Assembly: GCA_033439255.1 (NCBI GenBank)
Contig: CM065884.1
Location: 1,364,001 to 1,428,000, forward strand
Direction: 5' to 3'
DNA: 64,000 nt
Source of the DNA: Hericium rajendrae
Taxonomy: Eukaryota; Basidiomycota; Agaricomycetes; Russulales; Hericiaceae
Shown: piece after piece, positions 47,655 to 58,104 of the stretch
Position numbering within the stretch: the stretch's first letter is position 1
Layout of the letters: the number at the start of each line of letters is the position of its first letter
Position numbers and translations under genes: made by a program
The notes under the pieces: model-generated
What the model was told of the DNA's origin: nothing
The model's database searches: none
The model's input: the letters and a program-made list of their open reading frames with translations, nothing else

Positions 47655-49353
47655 GGCGGATGAGAGAGAGGGCGTGCAGGAGCAATGCGAGCGTTGAAAT
47701 TTTACTGAGATGGTTGAGAAGGGTTTGAGCAGGGATTGGCAGATATACGAAGCATGGTATGCAGCGTGCTCACAAGGATCAGTGCGTGGCTACAGGCAGC
47801 CTGGCGAGACGGAACAATATGAACTCGTGGCGCACACGTTGCGGCGTGTATATTGAAATAGGACAGTCAAGCGGTGAGGTTGAGGGGATTATGGAGTATA
47901 ATTTAGAGGGAAGGGAGGGAAGAGTGGGCTGAGGAGGAGAGCATGACGGAAAAGAGTATTTGAAGGGCGGCCACCGGTTGTGAGGACAGGCCCCGCCGAT
48001 AGCAACCGGTTATGGCCCGGGCGACATAATGAGGCGTTCCAATGCGGCCGACGTGGAACGTGTTTCGATGTCGGCGTATGTGATCTGTCCTTTTCCCGAC
48101 CTCGACCCCCTTTTTCGCCTCGAACCGTTCCATATCCGGAAGCAACTCCTGCCCAGCTCATCCATCGTGATGTGCTCGTCGCGCTCGCTCGCCACCTCGC
48201 CGTCGGCTAGTCCCCAATTCAGTGTCAAAGCTCCCCAAAATGAATCATGATGCCCGCACCTGCCATGGCTGGGCTCTGGCTGGGCCCACGGCGGTCACAT
48301 CCCTTATTCGCCTTCTTAGAGATCTCCTGCCTGCATTGTTTCAGATATCCCCTCCGGCGACGCTTATCAGACTCTCCGTCGCTTGGATCAACAGGCTCTC
48401 ACAACGTCACGACCCTCAATCGCAATCGGTAACCCAGCGCGCGATTGTTTTTGCCCGGCGAAATGTCAACTCTACCCTCCAACCTCTGCACATTCGAGAC
48501 TCCTTCTGGCCATGACGTGGACATGACGCTGCGCGATCTCCGTGACGAACAACAGCGGCGTCATTTTGTACAACTGGCGGCCTTGATTTGCCACGTCTCG
48601 GGTGCTGGTTTCCACGAGGTCGTGTCGCGCTCGTGTTGATTTACGCGAAAGTTATTTGATACCACAAGCTCCTTCAAGCACAATGCCGGATCCCCCGATG
48701 GATTTTGCATACCAGCTGTCTTCGCTTTGTTCCGTTGTCAGCTAGGGTTGGCGCTCGGCGCCCAGGCCTCAGAGCATCATATGCATGTGTACCTTGCATC
48801 GGCCATTCTAACTCTGCGCGGAGTAGTTTCACGCTTTGTTCACTCTTCACGAGCATCTCAGCCGCAGATCGCGGCGAGAAGTGCCTGGTCATTCTACTGA
48901 AGTGCAGCATTGCATTCATATCGAGACCTTGTTCCTGTTGCGTTGCCGCCGTGTCGAGACTCGAAGCCAGCTAGCAAAGGGCACATTGTTCTTCCAGGGA
49001 ATGACACCGCTTGAAACCGCCTCTATGGGCGATGTGCCCTTCACGATGGAACAAGGTCTCAGGATGCAGGTCTCAGTGCAAGCCATCGAGTTGACATGCC
49101 CGGGCCCGTCGATCGCGTCGCGATCGCTTTGCCCACTATAGACGCGCGAAATAAAATCACGGGGGCGCGTCTACAGATCACGGTGAGGAAGAGCACGTGC
49201 CTCCCATCTAGGAGATCTCGGCAAGATCTCTTGGAGTCAAGACTCACCGTCTCTCTTTCTGCCGTACATCGTGGACTGTGCTCAGCACCTCCACTCCAAG
49301 GAAACACAGTGTGGCCAGCAACTCTTAGGCTTATCTACACGTTTCTCGTGGGA
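47655..49353. other. Gene-poor stretch, about 1.7 kb
   Basis: No supported gene. A 58-codon + frame at about 48463-48639 (MSTLPSNLCTFETPSGHDVD) could be a small or broken ORF, but nothing conserved follows it. The right end is the promoter of eIF2B alpha. Confidence 0.4.
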
Positions 49354-50882
49354 ATGGCCGTTCCGTCTTCTCTACCAGCCCAACCATCAGCGGCGGATGT
49401 CCCTAGCAGTGGACAGCCAGGACCGTCTTCCCTGAAGGCCCCCAACCCAGAAGCCGCCGGGCAAAACGGGGCCTTCAACATATACGTTGTGTATCAGCGC
49501 ATCATTAACAACGAGGACGTATGTTCTTCGTCTAGCAGCTGGATATAATCCGACGCCCATTGCCCCAATTCTAGATATCTGCTCCGTTAGCAGCGATTTT
49601 GGCCTTGACCGAGCTGCTCTCCCAGTCAAACGGTATGTACCACGCGATAGTACCCTTATCTTTGACTGAAACACATCTCCCAAGCCGGAACAATGTTTGA
49701 ACTTGTGAAAGCCTTGAACGACGGGGCCGAAGCTTTGAAGTCCCGCGTGTCAAATCCGATAGGCCTCAATGCTGGTTGCGAACTGTTTATCGCATTTGTG
49801 ACATTATTCCCACACGAATCAGCGGTGAGTAAATTTCCCTGTCGGAGTGCCATGCAAGCTGAAACGCACATTCAGAGCTTCCCCGAGCTGAAGACGGAGT
49901 TAATTCGACAGGGCCAAAAATACGCGTCAGAGGCCCTCACTTACCGCGCGAAGATAGCAGAGTTTGCGCTAGGGTTCATTAAAGACGACTCCGTCGTGAG
50001 TGTCCACCCCGCTCGCTGCACGCAGCGTGTTCGCTGAATGACGAATTAGATCCTCACTCACTCCTATTCCCGCGTCGTCCTGCAAGCCCTTCTCCACGCA
50101 CACAAGAGCAAGCGAATATCAGTTTATGTGACAGAAGCACGGCCACGTGGACTAGGGTGTGTTTGGCTTCTATCCGACCGCATTCGAATTCTCAAGGCTC
50201 CGCATTGCGCAGAATTAAAACATATGAAGCCCTGACTGCCGCCGGGATCCCCTGCACCGTGGTTCTTGATTCAGCCGTGGCGTACGTTATGGATAAGGTC
50301 GACTTTGTCCTCGTGGGCTCGGAAGCGGTTGTTGAGAGCGGTGGTTTAATCAATGCCGTAGGCAGTAATCAGATGGCCGTCATCGCGCGGGCAGAGAACA
50401 AACCGTTCTACGCACTGGCTGAAAGGTGCGGCTGCGATTCTCCCGTGTCCGTCTCCCGCGTCCGGAAAATTGACAGTCTTTCAGCTACAAGTTTCACCGG
50501 CTCTTCCCGCTATCTCAGTACGACCTCCCAACGCACAACCCGGGAATTCTTTCATTTCCGCAGCCTCCCCAGAACGCGGAAGCCGCAGTCTCGTCATCGC
50601 AGTCGGGTTTGAAGCCTGCGGTCGTGACATCAGCGCCACGATCGTCAGATTCGATGGCGCCTGTTGCGTCTGCACCCGGGCAGCGAACTATGACGCCTGA
50701 GCAAATAGCCAAAAATCCTGATGTCGATTATACACGGTGGGTCCCCCGGGCCACACGCATAATGTTTTGATCTCATAATTTGAATTATTAGACCCGATCT
50801 CATCTCTCTGGTCTTTTCTGATGTCGGGATCTTGACCCCCGAGGGCGTTAGCCAGTATCTTGTCGGGATGTTTGCGGGTTGA
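49354..50882 (+). CDS. gcn3: Translation initiation factor eIF2B subunit alpha (Gcn3)
   Basis: Regulatory subunit of the eIF2 guanine-nucleotide exchange factor; senses phosphorylated eIF2 in the integrated stress/general amino-acid control response. MAVPSSLPAQPSAADVPSSG is a disordered leader. Then come NIYVVYQRIINNED-ISAPLA, AILALTELLSQSNAGTMFEL, NPIGLNAGCELFIAFVTLFP, RAKIAEFALGFIKDDSVILT, HSYSRVVLQALLHAHKSKRI, VYVTEARPRGLGIKTYEAL, AGIPCTVVLDSAVAYVMDKV, DFVLVGSEAVVESGGLINAV, YKFHRLFPLSQYDLPTHNPG and the closing SLVFSDVGILTPEGVSQYLV. A Ser/Pro-rich insert precedes the last segment. Eight introns all in phase; intact. Confidence 0.96.
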
Positions 50883-52022
50883 GCGGAATATTTTGCCTCC
50901 GTGTGGCAAGAGACTTTGCCTCAGTGCGTGCAGTCGCTGTTTGAAATGATGGTTGATAAAGTTCGCGATAATTTCTGCCCAGATCTCTCCGATCGGGTTC
51001 GAGCCACACATGTTTGGTGCAGCGGACGTCGGCCAGTGTATTCATGGCAAGTGTTGTACTATATATTGCATTCATCTCAGAGCCCTTCGCCGCTATGTTC
51101 TATCGCGTGCCTTTCTGTATCTCACGCATTGCGTCACTCCGGACGGAGGATTGGATCATTGAGTAGATCTTTCCCGAATCCGTTTTGCTGCACGGAGCCC
51201 GGTTGTCGGCGCAGACACACAATGCCCGCCGCATTCCGCGGGTACAACGAACGTGGCGAGCGTGCCTCGCAGGCTCCGTCGTCATGCCTGCGGTTGCAGG
51301 GTCAGTGAGTAGCCTTTTCAGGTGGATACCCCACCAGCGACGTCATCTTTTTCAGATGTTTTTTTTTTTGATTTTCAGACGTAGTCCTCGATGTCCGCAA
51401 ATATGAATGGAGCAGCTCGGGAGGCGTCTGTCCCAAGATCTTAGGTACGTCTTCTGTTGGAGCTAGCTGTGTCGCGCAGGTTCGGGCGAAGTGCATTGAA
51501 GGGATCGGAGCATCGTGCCGATTGCGGGACTCCTGCGGGCCATGGATCGATGTCTGCCTCGTGAATACGACAGACCAAGCGCTCGGTGCGCATCCGCCGA
51601 CGTAGCTTCAAAAACGGGTAAACATTGAACTTTTAGCCTTTTGGCGATTTGCCGTCACGCAATGCGTACCGGGACCCCAACCCGGATCGGATACGGATTG
51701 GCTCGCTGGCACAAAGGCGACCGGCACACCTATCTGTTGGTTTCGGAAATATTGTGTCGCCATTCCAAGGGTACGCCCTTCCCTTTCATCATACCATGCT
51801 CGCAAAAACTTTGCATCTCGATGCGCGTTGATTTCATCTGCTTTGGAAGTCGTCATGCTCTGATGATGTTATCAGCGGCCCTCTACTGAAAATGGCCTCC
51901 GTTTGAAGATGTCATCCCGTCCGGCCTTTATGTTCGCAATATTTAAAGCGTTCGTACCCTCCTCGACACCACAACAACAGTCGCCCAAGCACTCCTACCC
52001 ACCTACATCTATTCTCTTCATC
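50883..52022. other. Intergenic region, about 1.1 kb
   Basis: No gene seen. Short frames in all phases; a T10 run near 51360. The right end is the promoter of the small Cys/His gene. Confidence 0.45.
51940..51948 (+). promoter_or_regulatory. TATA-like element upstream of small Cys/His-rich gene
   Basis: TATTTAAAG, about 75 bp upstream of the ATG at 52023 and followed by pyrimidine/CACC-rich leader sequence. Supports a real transcription unit but is only a sequence match. Confidence 0.35.
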
Positions 52023-52528
52023 ATGTGTGTCGAAAGACGGTACGACTCTCGTCGTCCTTAGACACATATTTTTTCCAACACCTCCCCCCCATCCAGAGTT
52101 CGCAACACTTATATCCGTTGTGGCCATGAATATGACCTGGTAAGCTACCCGACTCACTTTGTTTACGCCTCACTGACGTCGCTTCAGCCGGACCAGCTTG
52201 TAAGTCGATGATGTCAGCAGTCAAAGAAGACGCATCCAACTCGACTTCTAGGTGACCTGCGAGAGTCGCTTTTGCAAGTGGAGTCCGAACCATCCTCACA
52301 ATTGCCTTCCGCCGTCCTGCCCGCAGACGTGCGCCCAATTGTGAGTCACGCGGCTTGTGTTCTCGTTGCCTGCCAGTCTAACGCTCAGTCGATAGCCGCA
52401 CGTACCCGCAGCAGTACAGTGAGCCTTCCGTCCCTTTTTCATTCTCATCGGCCCCTGACTGTTCGTGTACAGATCCGCAGATCGATAACTGGTGCCCGGG
52501 ATGTTATGAGAGAGGTTTGGCTCGCTGA
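52023..52528 (+). CDS. Small Cys/His-rich protein, six exons, 79 residues (undescribed family, copy 1)
   Basis: Function unknown. Exons: 52023-52039, 52097-52139, 52188-52199 (12 nt), 52252-52340, 52396-52418 (23 nt), 52473-52528. All introns are GT-AG and every junction keeps frame. The protein runs MCVERRVRNTYIRCGHEYDL, PDQLVTCESRFCKWSPNHPH, NCLPPSCPQTCAQFRTYPQQ, YNPQIDNWCPGCYERGLAR. Eight of 79 residues form an ordered CGH, C-x4-C, H-x2-H, C-x5-C-x3-C, C-x2-C array that could bind two zinc ions. There is no signal peptide or TM. A second copy at 57755-58104 shares the same order of residues. I recall similar small predicted proteins in Agaricomycetes, without a named domain. Confidence 0.75.
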
Positions 52529-52959
52529 AGGCGTCCTGATAGCGTGGGCGCACCGAATAGATAATTTTAACTGAATCGTGACGGAAGAGGGTATTGGATG
52601 GCCATGAGCTCTCGATAATAATGTGTACAATATGTAGAATCATACCTGCCCCGATATCATATGCCCAACACGCGTTTTCATGCCATCATCATGAGTCGCG
52701 TCTGCGCGGACATACCAAGCGGCGATCAGTGCAATGCGGTGGATGGAAGTCGCTCAAAGAAGCGCAAGAGGGTCATCATTGCTGTATCCAGTCCGTGGCC
52801 TGCAAAGGCTGATCCTAAAGGACCTATTAGCCGACCTAAGGCTTGACGCTGGCCATAAACATCTAAATTGTGGTGCTCACCTGAGGCCAACACGCACAGT
52901 GAAAAGATGTCGCGATATGCCTTCGAACGGCACAAGGCCCGGAAAGAAGCGCTCCCAAC
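52529..52959. other. Intergenic region
   Basis: No feature seen beyond short random frames. Confidence 0.4.
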
Positions 52960-53793
52960 TTACTCACGCACCACTATGAAGCTCGTCGGGGATGACATGG
53001 CCGCGGGAAAGATACAAGGATGGTCAATGGCCCGCGATGCAGAGCCGGACTTCCCTACTGAGGGTGCGGAGTTGGCAGAGAGTCGTAAACAACCGAGCTT
53101 GGTCCGACGCCGATAGCTCTCGTGCTCCCGAGTTGCGGCCACCGTACCTGAAAAAACTGCAACGCACATATCGATGATTCTGTTACCACGTCCATATCGC
53201 GCTCTTCGTAGATGAGTATTGGCTGTAAGCTCCGAGAAGACACAGATTACACAGGCCTGCAGGACATCAGGTGCCGGCTGCCGCAGACGCGTATAGCTTG
53301 ACAGGAGCAAGGAGGCAATGGAATTAGGAAAGTCGGAATCAGATGCGGACAACGAGTGCATCTGCGTGTAGATAACAAGTTGCGCCGCGATAGTTTTTCC
53401 ATGGCTTAGATGAAAGACCATAGATTCCTTTGTCCGGCTGCTGCGGTCGCATCCGACACTCACGGCCATCTTAGCAAAATCCACTTGACGCCAGGATGGC
53501 AATGTTTCCGAAGTGGATTTACCACAAGATAACCATCGCAATGCAGTCGTCTCGGATTGTGAATACTTATCGTGGAATACCAGATGCAATCCGAATTGCA
53601 ATTGCCCAAGCATGAGTGTGCATGATTGACCAGCCAGACGTGAGCGTAGCACGCAAAGGCTGCACCTTACACGCGTGAAATCCCACGACGAAATTCTGTA
53701 AGAGAATAAGGTAAGGGGGCTGCTGCCGCGTGCAGTAATAATGTTTTCAGCGTGCAAGAGGAAGAAGAAGACTCCGAACTCAGGAGGAGGCAT
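52960..53793 (-). CDS. Long open frame of unknown status, 277 codons
   Basis: An uninterrupted - strand frame upstream of, and divergent from, the cyclin gene. It contains stretches that read like protein (KTIAAQLVIYTQMHSLSASD, NSIASLLLSSYTRLRQPAPD) but no motif I recognise. A possible intron (GTAATC...ACGAAG) occurs after DVLQA around 53200-53250, so the true gene, if any, may be spliced differently. A + strand frame overlaps its end (about 52910-53116, MSRYAFERHKARKEALPTYS). Either could be a shadow. Confidence 0.25.
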   Translation of the reverse strand: MPPPEFGVFFFLLHAENIITARGSSPLTLFSYRISSWDFTRVRCSLCVLRSRLAGQSCTLMLGQLQFGLHLVFHDKYSQSETTALRWLSCGKSTSETLPSWRQVDFAKMAVSVGCDRSSRTKESMVFHLSHGKTIAAQLVIYTQMHSLSASDSDFPNSIASLLLSSYTRLRQPAPDVLQACVICVFSELTANTHLRRARYGRGNRIIDMCVAVFSGTVAATREHESYRRRTKLGCLRLSANSAPSVGKSGSASRAIDHPCIFPAAMSSPTSFIVVRE

Positions 53794-53950
53794 ACTTACT
53801 TACTATAAGCGGCACGCCACGTGCCGGCGGCGTCTGCCTTGTCCTGGTGTTTGGGTCCGAGTCTTCGACTGCACCGTCTCTCAGGCTATCCATGGATTCG
53901 TCCTTCTCCTCGTCACTGTCTCTCACGTCGCGCTCATACAACACCTCATA

Positions 53951-55354
53951 ATGCTCTCCAATTCAGAGTCACCCTCTCAGTGGCTTTTTTCCATTGAAGA
54001 CCTCAAAAATGCTCCGACTGTTCAGGAAAGGCCGCTGGAGGATGAGTTATGGGATCGCGCGCGAGGCGTCGAGCTTCTCTTTCGCTTAGGTGGTTCCATA
54101 GGACTGTAAGCGTGTTGGCCATGGTGGTGGTGCTTTCTGTCTCAATATTTTCCCCTCGCAGTCATGCCGCTGGTATCTTTACTGCTGCTACATGGTTTCA
54201 CCGCTTCTTTATGCGGTATTCCATGGTAGATTACCACCGTCAGGTGAGATGCCCGAATCCGTTCTCAACTCCCTGCTCACACCGTTCAGGATGTAGCTGC
54301 GTCTTGTATCTTTCTCGCGACCAAAACAGAGGAGTGCGGGAGGAAACTTCGAGACGTTGCACGGGTTTACTGTGCAAAGGTCGCCGGCCTAGACGTTGAC
54401 AAAGTACCTGAATCAGGTCCGGTACGTTATTCTCTGTCTGGGTGGTATGCAGCGACTCATCGACTGTAGAGCGTTGAAGAAGCATCTCATGCCATTCTGG
54501 TGACTGAGGAAGCCCTGATTGAGGCTCTCTGCTTCGACTTCGTCGTCGACAGCGCGCATGCGCATCTTGTTGACCTTTTAGAGGCCCAGGAAACAGACCC
54601 GCTCCTTGAAGACTTCGCTTGGAGTATAGCTCATGACTCGTAAGCCTTTGATCGTCGAAGTGGTTCCGTTTGGCCTGCTCACGATTAGCGCCAGATATCG
54701 CACTCCGTTATGCATACTCTATCCGCCGAAAGTTATCGCCACCGCTTGTTACATCCTCGCTCAGCGGCTCTTCGACGGACCTCACTCCCTTTCTCTCGAT
54801 GCCGCGTTGCGTCTTCCCCTCCATCAGCCTCCTTGCCCACGCCACCGACGCATAAAGCCGCATCTCCGGACAAGACGCGCTTTGCGATCGAATTCTTCGG
54901 CCTCAATGAACATGACCTGACATCAGTGACGAGTACTGCGATTGTCCCGCGTCTATGAAGTCCGCTAATGCACCCATGTGATTAACAGACTCGCTCGCTA
55001 TCATTCTCGAGTTCTATCATTTCCAGAAACTGAAAGGCTTCGGCGGACATCTGGATGCCGTACTTGATGTAGGCGGCAAAGGCACTACTTGCTCAGAAAC
55101 TGACCATCTTGGCAGGTCCTCCGCCGACTACTGCGACCGTTCCATTCCCACTCTATCGACAAGTGCCCGACGGCGATGGCACGCCCAATGCGGCGAATCC
55201 AAACACGTCGCAGATGGAGACCAGCGGTCGGACTCCAGAATCTGCCCGCGGCGGCAGTACACCTGGGCAAATCCAATCTCGAGAGGGGTTTCCTGCAGAC
55301 GGGCAAGTATCGAATGAACAACATGATACGAATGGAAGATTAGATCTCAGTTAA
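53951..55354 (+). CDS. Cyclin of the CTD-kinase (Ctk2/cyclin K/T) type, apparent frameshifts
   Basis: Partner of a transcriptional CDK that phosphorylates the RNA polymerase II CTD. MLSNSESPSQWLFSIEDLKN leads to RARGVELLFRLG, then after the first intron and a missing G at 54172-54173 GIFTAATWFHRFFMRYSMVD. The cyclin box continues YHRQ-DVAASCIFLATKTEE, CGRKLRDVARVYC, SVEEAILVTEEALIEALCFD, VDSAHAHLVDLLEAQETDPL, YRTPLCILYPPKVIATACYI, LAQRLFDGPHSLSLDA. A missing C at 54802-54803 moves into DKTRFAIEFFGLNEHDLT and SLAIILEFYHFQKLKGFGGH. The disordered tail ends EQHDTNGRLDLS (TAA 55352-55354). One splice phase near 55070-55110 is unresolved. Confidence 0.87.
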
Positions 55355-55427
55355 TGTCCCTATTGATATATCTACAGCATAATTGTACATATTGTAATGG
55401 CCCGTTTGACGATCTTTGATGTTAATG

Positions 55428-56866
55428 TTAATGAGCTTTTGCCTTTCTCTTCCATCCAGGATCGAGCCATGTACTTGCAGATCCCGAATACGCCTGCCTC
55501 GTCTTGTCCGGCTCTGCAGACTGTTTAGACCATGTGGAACCCAGCATGGTGTTAACCTCCGCTTCAGAATTGCCACTGCTCACGACCAGGCCGCCCTCTG
55601 TGGGCAAGCCGGATCTCATCCAGTCATAGACATCCATCCTCTTGCGTTCTTCTTGGATGACATTTGGCCGCCGATAAATGGGAGCCCATGGCGGAGGAAG
55701 ACCATCTTGCGACGCGACGCCGCTCCAGTCGCTCACGCCGGCGGATGATGGAACGCCTGCGCCAAGTAAGTCCCTTCTTACCCGTAGACATGAATTCTGG
55801 CTGACACTCACTGCTTTTCCGGCCCAACTCGACTCAGACGGTACAATCGTGGCCGTTTCCAGATGGTCCTGTGCTGGGTCTGCCGGATCTGCGATTGGTT
55901 CTGGAATCTGTGCAGATGCGAATTCAGCTGGTGCTTGAAAAGCTGCATTCCTGAAACAGCCGGAACTGTGAATTTGAACCGAAGAGAACTTACATTTGGC
56001 ATGACGAACGACCCTCGGAGATCTAAGGATGACGCTAGCCAATACAGAAGACACTCAAGGATGGTAGGGTCCTGTAAGTCGTGATCATATACTTGCGTTG
56101 TAAATGCTTGGCTCCATCCTGCGTGGCAGCGTATGAGGACGCGTCTTTCGTGCTGAATGATCATAACGCCCTTACCGCTGATGAAAACTCCGAAACCCCA
56201 CCCATACCAGTTGGAGACGACAAAATACCGGCAATTGTGAGCCTTGCAGATATCATACATCTACGATCAAATGTTAGCTGATGAGAGAAAGACAGACAAA
56301 AGCATGCAAAGGACCTTAGCCCATAAGCGCTCCCTGGTACGCATACCCCCCGTGCTTGTCTCTGGACTGCCAAACTGGATATATGCCGATGAGCGAGCGT
56401 CGAACGTAAAAGATATAAATGCTTACCGACGTGCACTTCACGAAGCCATCCAAATCCCGCTGCGCAAGTACCCAGGGAGGCTGGACGGCAATGACGACGG
56501 AGACCTTCCGAGGACCTGGGGCTGCTTGATTATCGCAGTCTTGACCCCAAGTAAAATACCTGAAGAGTGAGGCGTCTTCATCCCCGTTCTCTAACTTGAT
56601 GTTCAGACCTTGTACTGGTAGAGCAAGATCTACGATGCGCTGAATGGTTTGAAAGGGCAGACACTCGAACCACGGCAACAGGCTGTGATGAACAGTTAAA
56701 GCGACAACATGGACGCAAGAACCGATGCAGACCTCTCCAAGCTATCAGGTGCGGAAAGCTCCAGCTCCGGAGTAGAGAACCCGGTCGAACGGAGCGTGCA
56801 AGTCCTGCCCGTCTCAGAATCCTGCTCAGGACTCTCAATGGTCTCGTCCGGCAGTGTTATATCCAT
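55428..56866 (-). CDS. Unrecognised multi-exon protein with conserved-looking fold
   Basis: Not recognised, though it reads as a genuine globular protein. The ATG at 56866 gives MDITLPDETIESPEQDSETG, an acidic leader. An intron (GTCTGC...CATCACAG) joins it to LLPWFECLPFQTIQRIVDLA, then DASLFRYFTWGQDCDNQAA, PRKVSVVIAVQPPWVLAQRD, VYDICKAHNCRYFVVSNWYG, WGFGVFISGK, DPTILECLLYWLASSLDLRG, and a disordered end with DGLPPPWAPIYRRPNVIQEE and STWLDPGWKRKAKAH (TAA 55430-55428). I have seen comparable ICKAHN...FVVSNWYGWVFG blocks in Agaricomycete hypothetical proteins but know no function. It converges on the cyclin with 73 bp between stops. Confidence 0.65.
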
Positions 56867-57754
56867 AACTACGTCCAGACGACCATGAGTTAACAGAGCA
56901 CAGATACGAGTGAAACAGACACACAGTTCTGCATATTGAATGCCTTTATCAGGTTGTATTGGATGATAGTTTGCAGACGTCTGCTTCGATCATAACGCGT
57001 GCTAAGCGGAGTGGCATGCGCTTTATGACCCCGAGGTGGTATTGGAGGAGCTGAAGGGTGGATATCTAAGGCAGGTAGATGGGAAAAAGAGATATACGTC
57101 CGTAGGTTGTCTATTGGGCGAAGACCAAAGGCGCCGGGTGGAAGACATAGGTATTCCGCCATACTTCTGGAGCGACCTGAACAAGAAGGTTTGACAGGCA
57201 GGAGTCCGGGGAACACTGTCGAACAGAATATGAGCTGAAGCGGGTCGTTGACAACGACGTATAGCGATCCATCTTATACACTCTTCGTGCTTTCAGGCGG
57301 ACAAGGGAGGTGGAGAAAGGAAGAACAAGCGCGGACGTCGTCACGATGCGAACAACAACACCTTCCTCATTTGACACCTCTCTCAAAGCGTCGCACACTC
57401 CTGTCGAGCACCAAAAAGTTGGCCTTGTGCCTCTTTTAGATAGTGAAGACGATCCAGACTGCACAAAAACTTGTGAAGGAATGAGGCTGTGGAAGTACAT
57501 CAAGTCGGAGTGAGAGTGATACACCATGTACGATGAATACGTATACAGTGTAGGACATAAGACGAGAAAATGTGTGATGTGGACTAGGTGTACAGATGCC
57601 AAGTCTAAGTGTAGTAATAAGTAAGTCGTGTACATAGTAGAGACGATGCATGAGGAAGAGCGAAGCCATATACCACTGCGTCCATTGCCATCCGGCCAGA
57701 CGCAAACCCAGACCATAAGAGCCACCCCGACATCCTGCCCACCGGAGTCCGACA
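56867..57754. other. Intergenic region, 0.9 kb
   Basis: Open frames on both strands (- 57111-57806; + about 57348-57513, ending GMRLWKYIKSE) lack motifs or exon logic. Promoter of the 55.4-kb gene on the left. Confidence 0.4.
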
Positions 57755-58104
57755 TCATGGCAATCCGATGGCCACCTCCCGCTCCCGCTGCATGCAAGGG
57801 CCACACTTCGTTTCACTGACTCGGATGGGATTTCGGACCGGCAGCGCCATCATTCGTATGCATGCAGGCGATTTACACCCTGGAAATCCGATGAGCGAGG
57901 TACTCGTGAGATGCATAGAGAACGTACCTGTCGGATGGATATGTCTTGCGCTGAAGAGGCAGTTCGGACGGAGACAGTCTTGGACACGGGTAGACATAGA
58001 GACGAAGTGTCCGCAGATCGTATGGTATCGGCCGTCGATAATCTATGTCAAAGATTAGAACCTGACCTAGCGCTCTGAAGAGTCGAGCCAACATTATGAC
58101 ACAT
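57755..58104 (-). CDS. Small Cys/His-rich protein, three exons, 83 residues (undescribed family, copy 2)
   Basis: Function unknown. Exons 58104-58093 (12 nt), 58042-57928, 57879-57755, GT-AG and in phase. The protein runs MCHNIIDGRYHTICGHFVSM, STRVQDCLRPNCLFSARHIH, PTGCKSPACIRMMALPVRNP, IRVSETKCGPCMQREREVAI, GLP. The ordered residues match copy 1 at 52023: MC start, CGH, ten residues, C-x4-C, F/W-S, H-x2-H-P, a C-x4-C pair (C-x3-C plus an extra Cys in copy 1), NP-Q/R-I, C-x2-C. Sequence identity elsewhere is low, so they are diverged paralogues rather than a recent duplication. No signal peptide or TM. Confidence 0.72.

Noticed and set aside
57111-57806. 231-codon - strand open frame
   Set aside because: No motif, a Ser/Tyr/Val-rich composition, and it overlaps the confirmed terminal exon of the small Cys/His gene in another frame.
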